DNA of 42,180 nt from an uncultured Spartobacteria bacterium. Its GTDB lineage: Bacteria; Verrucomicrobiota; Verrucomicrobiia; Chthoniobacterales; Chthoniobacteraceae. Under the pieces are notes generated by a model that saw nothing but the letters and a program-made list of their open reading frames with translations, was not told the origin of the DNA and did not search any database. Each line of letters opens with the position of its first letter. The stretch's first letter is position 1. Location: positions 1-42,180 of the forward strand of contig CAIRYQ010000090.1 of the NCBI GenBank assembly GCA_903882875.1, in the 5' to 3' direction. Positions 35,837 through 42,180 of the stretch are shown here, piece after piece. A program made the translations under genes and the position numbers.

Positions 35837-37843
35837 TCAGAACGCGAAACCGAAGCTGAGATGAAACGCACCGGACGCCTCGCCGGCCTTTGAGCTCGGA
35901 TTATAGCCGTAGTCAATCCGCACCGGGCCGATCGGAAGCTGGTAGCGCAGGCCGACGCCGATCGCGTAACGCATGTCTTCGAGCGACACCCTGGAGCCTC
36001 CGATCAGATTGCCCGCATCCGCAAAGACCGCACCGCCCAGCGCGCCCTTGATGGGGTAATCCCACTCCGCGTTGAACACGGTGTAAAAGTTGCCGCCCAG
36101 CGGATTGCCACCCGCGTCCTTTGGGCCGAGTTTGCGCTCGGCGAAACTGCGCACCGTCGTGCCGCCGCCATTCACGAACCGCAGATCGATCGGCACGATC
36201 TCGCCGCCCACGGGAATGATCCAGCCGGCGCGCGCGCCCAGACCGAGCAGCGACTTTCCGAATTTGCGGTACCACGAATACCGCGCTGAGGCGCGGGCGA
36301 ACGCAATGCGTCCATCGAGGGCATCCAAATCGGCGGAGGTCGTGAACACCCAGCCGCGCGTCGGATTCATCACATCATCGCGATAGTCGAGCGTCTGCGT
36401 GAGGCCCACGGCGGCGAGCGTGTAGTCGGTCGGCCCGGCGAGGCTCGGAGCTATGGCGAGGCTGCTGATCTTCGTCGTTTCAAACACCGTGTAGCCACCC
36501 GCCTCCCAATGCGGCGTGAAGTGCCGGGCGAGTTCCAGCCGGACTCCCTCGGTCGTCTTCGAGTAGCCGATTTCGTCGCGGACCGCCGAATAGATCTTCG
36601 CGCGCAACATCCACTGCGAATCGAACAGCCACGGATCCACATAGAGCAGTTCGCCACGGAAGCCGCGCTGCGAGTATTGCAGGCTCAGTGAGAGCGGACG
36701 GCCGAAGCGGAGGAAATTCCGATCGCCGGCCGTGACACCGGCGGAAACGCCATCGTAGGTGCCGTAGCCGAGTTCAAAGCCGAGTTCCTTCGCCTTTGCT
36801 TCCACGACCTCGACATCAAGGTTCAGCGAGTCCGGCCCCTCGGGCACAGGTTTCACATGGAGGCTTTTGAAAAGCCCCGTCTTGATGAGTTCCCGGTAAC
36901 GTGCCTCGAGCTTCGCAGGGTCATACGGCTCGCCCGTGAGCGACGCAAACCGCTTCTCGATGAAATCCGACGAGAGCCGGTCCGTGCCGCGCGGCACGAC
37001 TGCACCGACTCGGAACCGCAACCCCGGCTCGCACAGAAACGTCACCGGCACTCCGCCATTTGTGCGTGTGCGATCTGCGCGCACCTCGACTGTCGCGGCA
37101 AAAAATCCCTTCGAGCGATAGAAGCCCCGCAGCGTGCGCTGCATCTCATCCACGACGAAGGGGGTGAACACCGCGCCAGGCTTCAGCGCGAGCGCATCGA
37201 GAAGCTCCTTCCGCTCCAGCACCGGGTGGCCGGCAAACGTGATCGCACCGAGCAGATATTTCCGGCCTTCGATAATCCGCACCACGAGATCCGCACTCTT
37301 CCCGCTCGCGCTCACCCGTGTGCCGGACACATCCACCGCCACATCGAGATATCCCTCCGACTGATAAAACGCCGCGACACGCCCCGCGCCCGCCGCGACT
37401 TCCGTCTCGTTGAAGGGCAGCTTCGATTCCGCCACTTTGTCCGGCGCGATGCCGAGCATGTACTCGGCGAGCTTGCTGTCATCGAATGCACGGTTGCCCG
37501 CGAATCTCAGCGACTGCACAAAAGTCCGGTTCCCTTCGCTCACTTTCAGAACGAGCTGCGAACCGCGGATCTCGAACGTCACCTCCGCCGAGGGAAATCC
37601 CTGCTTCCGGTAAAACGATCCGAGGAACCACGCCGCATCGTCGGCGCGCGCGGGCGTGAGGCCCGAGGAGGAAATCTCACCCAGTTGCTCCGAAAGTGCG
37701 GCGCGGAGCTTTTCCACGGTGAAACTCGTCGCGCCGGGAAAGCTCACAACCGCATCCGCGCCGGACGCGCCAGTTTGCAGCACGCTCACCGCCGCCAGCA
37801 GCAACGTCACGCGTCGAAGCAATGCCATGAGGCGGCTCGTCAT
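35837..37843 (-). CDS. tamA: Omp85-family outer membrane protein, TamA/BamA-like
   Basis: A 668-residue outer-membrane assembly protein. The signal peptide spans about residues 10-28 (RVTLLLAAVSVLQTGASGA). About four POTRA-like beta-alpha-alpha-beta-beta units follow (residues 30-330), recognisable by FYRKQGFPSAEVTFEI, FYQSEGYLDVAVDV, FYRSKGFFAATVEV and YRELIKTGLFKSLHV. The 16-strand barrel (about 340-668) includes RDDVMNPTRGWVFT, NGGGTTVRSFAERKLGP and the closing signature GPVRIDYGYNP, ending in a terminal Phe (HLSFGFAF). It inserts or exports outer-membrane proteins. ATG at 37843 overlaps the tamB stop (ATGA). Pairing with tamB favours TamA over BamA. Confidence 0.9.
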   Translation of the reverse strand: MTSRLMALLRRVTLLLAAVSVLQTGASGADAVVSFPGATSFTVEKLRAALSEQLGEISSSGLTPARADDAAWFLGSFYRKQGFPSAEVTFEIRGSQLVLKVSEGNRTFVQSLRFAGNRAFDDSKLAEYMLGIAPDKVAESKLPFNETEVAAGAGRVAAFYQSEGYLDVAVDVSGTRVSASGKSADLVVRIIEGRKYLLGAITFAGHPVLERKELLDALALKPGAVFTPFVVDEMQRTLRGFYRSKGFFAATVEVRADRTRTNGGVPVTFLCEPGLRFRVGAVVPRGTDRLSSDFIEKRFASLTGEPYDPAKLEARYRELIKTGLFKSLHVKPVPEGPDSLNLDVEVVEAKAKELGFELGYGTYDGVSAGVTAGDRNFLRFGRPLSLSLQYSQRGFRGELLYVDPWLFDSQWMLRAKIYSAVRDEIGYSKTTEGVRLELARHFTPHWEAGGYTVFETTKISSLAIAPSLAGPTDYTLAAVGLTQTLDYRDDVMNPTRGWVFTTSADLDALDGRIAFARASARYSWYRKFGKSLLGLGARAGWIIPVGGEIVPIDLRFVNGGGTTVRSFAERKLGPKDAGGNPLGGNFYTVFNAEWDYPIKGALGGAVFADAGNLIGGSRVSLEDMRYAIGVGLRYQLPIGPVRIDYGYNPSSKAGEASGAFHLSFGFAF

Positions 37844-40800
37844 CGGAATCTCAGCAGATACTTCACCTTGCCGGTGAACTGCCCCTCCGTGTCGAGTTCT
37901 CCGAGAAAATACACTTTGTCGCTGATGCGCACGCTCGCATCCACGCTCGGGCGGCCTGTCTTCGGATCCACGTTGCTGATGTCCAAATCAAAGCGGTCGG
38001 CAAACGATCCCTGACCTTCCGCCGCCGGAGCGTCCGCGCCCTTTTTGAATGTCTTCCGATACCACCGCTTCACGGTGAGCAGCGCCGCCTTGGTCGCGAG
38101 CGTGCTTGCATTTGATCCGATCGCGCCGCTCGTCGTGCCCGTCGCGAGCAGGGAAAGGATGTCCTTCTGCGGCAGCGGCGGCTCGCTATCGAGTTCGAGG
38201 TGCGGCGCAGTCGCCGGGCCGGTGATGTTGACCTTCACCGTGTTCTTCCCGATGCGCGACTCGGCCTGCAAATCAAGCTGCGGCTGGAACGGATCCTCCT
38301 CGGAAAAAGTCACGAAGCCCCGCTGCACCTCCAGTTTGCTGACCGGCAGGATCGCGGTGAAGTTCTCGACCTGCACGTGGCCCGTGAGGAATGGATTCAG
38401 CCCCGTGCCGCCGAGCCGGAGATCGATCGCCGACGATCCCTTCGCGAGATTGCCGCGGATCAAAAACGAATCGCTCTCACGCGTCTTGATCGCGATGTCG
38501 AATTTCCAGTCGCGCAGCGGCGGATTCGGAAATGACACCCGCATCGGTGTGGCGACCGAGCGTGCCTGCGGCTTCGCCTTTCCGGGCAGCGAGAGCGGCA
38601 GGATGTCCACGTCCTTGAAAAAGCGGCTCTGCGTCACATAGACCGTCCCCGCCGCGGTGGCGGAATTGAACGGCCCGCGCAGCGTCACATCGGCATCCGC
38701 GCGCACCGTGATGGATTCATCACGCAGCACGAGCACCTTGTTCGAGCGCAGCCGCAGGTCGAAGGCCATCTTCGCCACATTCACACTGCCATCCATATTG
38801 AAAGTGCCGCCGCCGATTTCCCCGCGCGTGTCGCGCAGCGTGACCGTGTCGTCGCGGAAAATGAGCTTCGTCGTGAAATTGGAAACCGGCGGCAGCGCAC
38901 CCGAGGAGAGCCGCACACTCTTCGTCGCGACGGACACCTCGCCGCTCACGACCGGCTTCGCGACCGTGCCGCTCACCGACACGTTCGCAGCCACGGTGCC
39001 GTCCATCTTCGCAATGGCGCTCACGAATCTCGGAACGATCGCCAGCGATGTCGCGGGAAGTTTCACCGCGACCATCAGCGGCAATTCACGCAGGAGCGCG
39101 GGCTGTGCACGCAGCTTTTCCAAATCGAACGGCAGTGACGCCGTCACCGTGAGCGGCTGGATGTCGCGCTGCTTCGCGATGGCATCGAGCGTGAGTCGTG
39201 CGTCGGACACGGCCAGTTTCACATCCACATCCGCCGGCGCGACCGACGCGGCCTTCGGACTCTTCACCGAGCGCGCCGCGACGGTGAGCTTCACTTCCGG
39301 TTTTGCCAGCGTGCCGCCGATTGAAAGATCGCCGGACATGTTGCCGGACACCGGCGCGGCCACTCCCGCGCTCGAAAGAATCTTTGCGAGGTCCACGTTC
39401 CTGCCGGTGAATTGCGCATTCAGCGGCTGGTCGAATGGCAGGACGCCGTTTGGATTCGCCGGAGTCAGCGGAATGGAAGCCGCGCCTTTCACCGCCTCCT
39501 CCCCGGAGATCGAAACCATGAAGTCCGAAAGTTCGAGGCGGTCGGCTTTCCATTGAATGCGGCCGCTGGCCTTGGTCTTGTCCGCTACCACGAGGAACTC
39601 GTCCGTGGAGAACTGCCCCGGCGAATACGCGGCGCTGAGCCGGACCTCGTTCAGCACGAGCGCATCGTGGCGCACATTTTTGCCGGACACCTTCAGCTTG
39701 CCGTTGTGCTTCGCGTCCGTGATTTGACCGTCGCCCGACCAGTCGAGCGTCAATGCGCCGCCGAGCTTTGAGGGATGGCCGGCGGTCGCGAGCAGCGCGT
39801 CGAGCTTTCCGAGGTTGGTAAAATTCACGTGCAGTTCGCCGCTGTAGGCCATCGGCGCGTCGAGATTCGCGCGGCCATGCGCGGTGATTTCACCGGCATC
39901 GGCGACAGCGACATTTAGCGATTCGAGAATTGCCGCGTCTTGCTCGAATTTCACCTGCGCGCGGAATCCGCCGAGCGGCGTTTTCCCGAGCCGCAGCTCC
40001 GTGCCGCCTGCCTGGATGTTTCCCGCGAGCTGTGTGCCATCGAGCCGCAGCTTCCCCTCGGCGGTCACGGCGCCGGAAAGCGCGGCTCCGTTCACGACCA
40101 CGCCGAACTGCTCCACGCGCGGCGCGGCGACGAGCACATCGATCTCCGGCGGGCTCGCGAGTCCCGCGGCGCCGGGCTTCAGCGTCGTGCGCGCGGAGCC
40201 GGTGAAGCGGTTCTCGCCGCTCACGATGCTGAACTGCTCGATGCTCACCCGCTGCCCGTCGAGTTTTCCTGTCGCCGACAACGCATCCAGCCGGATGCCG
40301 TTTGCCGTCACGCCTTTCACGTCGAAGGAAACATTCGCCGTGAGGCTCGCGAGGATGTCGTTCAGCGATTCGATTTTCCTCCGCGCATCCACGTGGAAAT
40401 TCGCGGAATCAATCTGCACCGCTCCCTGCGCGAGCTTCATCGTTTCGATCTCGCCGGTCGTGTGCGCCTCGCCTTTTTCCAGGCGCAGCCTTCCCGCTCC
40501 CGACAGCGCCCCGCGAATGGCGGGCACGTCGCGCACTTTGAGCGTGGCGAGATCCGGCGCGGAAAGTTTCCACGTGATTTCCCCGCCGAGCTTCGACGGC
40601 GCGAAGTCATTGAGCGGCACGTTCAGCTCGCCGCCGATGCGCAGGTCCACGCCCGACGAGGATGCCGTGAGTTCGGAAATGCGGAACACGCCGTTGCTCA
40701 GCTTGGCCGAGCCGCGCAGCAGTGCGGCGGGGAACAGCGCCTTCTCCTCCATTCGCAAAACGAACGCGACATCCGCGGTGGACGTTTCGAGATTCTCCGG

Positions 40801-41721
40801 CTCGCCCGTGAATTTCGCATGAAAACTCTCGATGGCCGCCGGCGATGGCAGCTCGACGCCGAATGGCGCGGCCACCTCGTTCAGCCGCAGCGCATCCACA
40901 TCCACCGAGACATCGAGCGCGTCATTTGTGAGCGACGGCTCGACTTTCAAACCTGCCGTGCCGCCTCCCGCTTCCAGCAAAACCTCCAGCCCTCCGCGCG
41001 GCAACGTGGGCGTGACGTGATTCAGCGACAGCCGCCGCACGATCACGTCCGGGAGCAGTGTGAGTTTGGAAATCACGAAAGTCGTTTCGCCCGTCACGAG
41101 TTCCGCGTGCGCCGGGCCGAAGTCGGGCAGGCCGGCGACGTGGATTTTCTCCCACGCGATGTGCCCCGGCTGCCGGTTGCTCACTTCCGCCTGCAAGCCG
41201 TGAATCGCCACCGCGCCCTTCACTTCGAGGTCCACGCGCCCGACCGACAGTTGCTCCACCGGCGAGAGCGAGCGGGAAAGAATGTCCTCAAACGCCTTCG
41301 CGATCGGCGTCGGCGGCTCGGCTGCATTCTCCGGCTGCACCGCGATCACGCCATCCAGCTTGCCGACCTGCACACGGCGCAACGCATGAGACCAGTCCGA
41401 ATGAATCACCTTCCAGAGATCGTATTCCACCGACGCATGATCCAGCGTCAGCCGCTCGACTGGCGCGGGGCCCTTCCCATCGGCGCGAAGCGAAACATCC
41501 CGCACCTCCACCTTGCTCCACAGATTCCCGCCGAGGCGCAAATCGAGGACCATGTGCTCCCGCGCCGCCAGCCAGATCGCCACGCGCCGCCCGGCGAAAT
41601 GCAGCAGCGGCCGGTGCAGCACGATGAGCGCGAGCAGAGTCCACAGGGCCCGGCGCCCGATCCGGCGCAGCCAGCCACGAGGCTTCGCGGGGACGGGAGT
41701 GGGCTGGATTTTGTCGGGCAT
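37840..41721 (-). CDS. tamB: TamB/DUF490 translocation and assembly module protein
   Basis: A 1293-residue bridge-like envelope protein. An N-terminal membrane anchor lies at about residues 20-48 (ALWTLLALIVLHRPLLHFAG). A very long region of repetitive beta strands of AsmA/TamB type follows. The C-terminal DUF490 region (about 950-1293) has VYVTQSRFFKDVDILPLSL, LLRFRF-type ending motifs and YFLGELDTEGQFTGKVKYLL at the very end. TamB works with TamA to deliver outer-membrane proteins and is also implicated in phospholipid transport. Length is close to the E. coli protein (1259). Gene order is tamB then tamA, the reverse of E. coli, with a 4-base ATGA overlap. Start ATG at 41721. Confidence 0.9.
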   Translation of the reverse strand: MPDKIQPTPVPAKPRGWLRRIGRRALWTLLALIVLHRPLLHFAGRRVAIWLAAREHMVLDLRLGGNLWSKVEVRDVSLRADGKGPAPVERLTLDHASVEYDLWKVIHSDWSHALRRVQVGKLDGVIAVQPENAAEPPTPIAKAFEDILSRSLSPVEQLSVGRVDLEVKGAVAIHGLQAEVSNRQPGHIAWEKIHVAGLPDFGPAHAELVTGETTFVISKLTLLPDVIVRRLSLNHVTPTLPRGGLEVLLEAGGGTAGLKVEPSLTNDALDVSVDVDALRLNEVAAPFGVELPSPAAIESFHAKFTGEPENLETSTADVAFVLRMEEKALFPAALLRGSAKLSNGVFRISELTASSSGVDLRIGGELNVPLNDFAPSKLGGEITWKLSAPDLATLKVRDVPAIRGALSGAGRLRLEKGEAHTTGEIETMKLAQGAVQIDSANFHVDARRKIESLNDILASLTANVSFDVKGVTANGIRLDALSATGKLDGQRVSIEQFSIVSGENRFTGSARTTLKPGAAGLASPPEIDVLVAAPRVEQFGVVVNGAALSGAVTAEGKLRLDGTQLAGNIQAGGTELRLGKTPLGGFRAQVKFEQDAAILESLNVAVADAGEITAHGRANLDAPMAYSGELHVNFTNLGKLDALLATAGHPSKLGGALTLDWSGDGQITDAKHNGKLKVSGKNVRHDALVLNEVRLSAAYSPGQFSTDEFLVVADKTKASGRIQWKADRLELSDFMVSISGEEAVKGAASIPLTPANPNGVLPFDQPLNAQFTGRNVDLAKILSSAGVAAPVSGNMSGDLSIGGTLAKPEVKLTVAARSVKSPKAASVAPADVDVKLAVSDARLTLDAIAKQRDIQPLTVTASLPFDLEKLRAQPALLRELPLMVAVKLPATSLAIVPRFVSAIAKMDGTVAANVSVSGTVAKPVVSGEVSVATKSVRLSSGALPPVSNFTTKLIFRDDTVTLRDTRGEIGGGTFNMDGSVNVAKMAFDLRLRSNKVLVLRDESITVRADADVTLRGPFNSATAAGTVYVTQSRFFKDVDILPLSLPGKAKPQARSVATPMRVSFPNPPLRDWKFDIAIKTRESDSFLIRGNLAKGSSAIDLRLGGTGLNPFLTGHVQVENFTAILPVSKLEVQRGFVTFSEEDPFQPQLDLQAESRIGKNTVKVNITGPATAPHLELDSEPPLPQKDILSLLATGTTSGAIGSNASTLATKAALLTVKRWYRKTFKKGADAPAAEGQGSFADRFDLDISNVDPKTGRPSVDASVRISDKVYFLGELDTEGQFTGKVKYLLRFR

Positions 41722-41780
41722 TCGTCGCGCACGGTATCACCGCACATCCGCGACGCAAAGCGGCACATGCGCCCGGCAGT

Positions 41781-41895
41781 GGCTCAGTTTGGATTTCACT
41801 GCGAAGGGCGCAAAGGACACGAAGGGCAGCCGGGGAAGACGCTGGGATCAAAATCGTCCCCTTCGCGATCTTCGTGCCCTTCGTAGTTCAAATCG
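41781..41895 (+). repeat. Dispersed inverted-repeat element, copy B
   Basis: Second copy of the element found at 12244-12327, in the same orientation. It starts ggctcagttt at 41781, has a left arm cgaagggcgcaaaggacacg (from 41802) and a right arm cgatcttcgtgcccttcgta (from 41866), and ends with tcaaatcg. The spacer between the arms is about 30 bases longer than in copy A. It lies upstream of tamB in the gap 41722-42045, which shows no gene. Confidence 0.7.
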
Positions 41896-42045
41896 AGCCG
41901 CGACCGATGCGCATGGCCCCGCTTGGGCCGAGCATTTTGAGATAAAGTTTAGCCGCTAAACTTCAAGGATTGTTGTCACGGTGGAACGCGTCGCTCCGCG
42001 CGCGTTTCGACGTGGACTGCAAGGCTTGCTCGAAATCGTAAGTGG

Positions 42046-42180
42046 TTTTCCGGTTTGTAAATCGTGTTCTCCAGTTTGGAAAATGCGTCCGCCGGTTTGG
42101 AAGGTGCATTTTCCAGTTTGGAAAACCGCTTCTCCAAGTTGGCGGATGACTTTTCCAAGTTGGAAAATCCATTCTCCGAT
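42046..42180. repeat. 21-bp tandem repeat array (heptapeptide coding potential)
   Basis: Six complete 21-base units (starting at 42046, 42067, 42088, 42109, 42130 and 42151) and a partial seventh run off the window edge. The consensus is ttctccagtttggaaaatgc followed by one variable base. Because 21 is a multiple of three, several frames stay open on both strands. Plus strand from GTG at 42064 reads FSSLENA-SAGLEGA-FSSLENR-FSKLADD-FSKLENP, a heptad pattern. Minus-strand frames read repeated FSKLENA or FPNWRTR. Whether any frame is expressed cannot be told from this fragment. Confidence 0.75.

Noticed and set aside
42046-42180. Short tandem repeats considered as a CRISPR array edge
   Set aside because: Units are adjacent 21-mers with no spacers, so this is a simple tandem repeat.

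Overview
The window looks like chromosomal DNA of a Verrucomicrobiota bacterium, most likely on the Chthoniobacter/Spartobacteria side. This rests on family content: secreted DUF1501 proteins, a planctomycete/verrucomicrobial-type cytochrome fused to DUF1549/DUF1553, PPC-domain and SHD1-like secreted proteins, PQQ-like propellers, a DUF4062-STAND protein with a WD40 partner, and Omp85/TamB outer-membrane assembly genes. The DNA is GC-rich by eye and Shine-Dalgarno motifs are mostly weak or absent. No rRNA, tRNA or CRISPR array was seen. Placement is inferred from content, not from a marker gene.

Layout. 1-2378: the 3' end of an IS5-type transposase abuts and truncates a single-chain restriction-modification enzyme that has lost its C-terminal specificity region. 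2722-5009: two coupled secreted propeller proteins (Kelch, then PQQ-like). 5143-6735: a histone-deacetylase-family amidohydrolase convergent with an alpha/beta hydrolase. 6797-8307: thyA-folA, the thymidylate/folate pair; both enzymes carry insertions and the middle of thyA has foreign-looking codon usage. 8398-11354: an intact HtrA-like protease followed by a paralogue that has lost the whole catalytic triad. 11673-15057: a small unknown gene, then a coupled PQQ-like/DUF2252 pair, divergent from an orphan DUF1501 gene (15257-16723).

16733-22752 is the most system-like locus. A 1133-residue protein with a DUF4062-like N-terminus, a STAND NTPase, a membrane segment, a coiled coil and TPR repeats is followed 32 bp later by an 861-residue protein with 15 nearly uniform WD40 repeats. 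It resembles NTPase/repeat-sensor conflict or signalling systems, here split over two genes. A small predicted lipoprotein gene (22971-23564) diverges from it.

23649-30281 is a three-gene cassette for the cell surface: a 1173-residue cytochrome/WD40/DUF1549/DUF1553 fusion, a Tat-exported DUF1501 protein and a PPC-domain protein. 30357-35674 carries a TPM-domain protein, an SHD1-like secreted protein, a POT-family peptide transporter and a secreted prolyl oligopeptidase; the last two fit peptide scavenging. 35837-41721 is a translationally coupled tamB-tamA pair. The right edge holds the second copy of a dispersed inverted-repeat element (first copy at 12244) and a 21-bp tandem repeat running off the window.

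Start sites were often moved downstream of the longest open frame to place a signal peptide or family N-terminus correctly. All homology statements come from recognising motifs by eye; no search was run.
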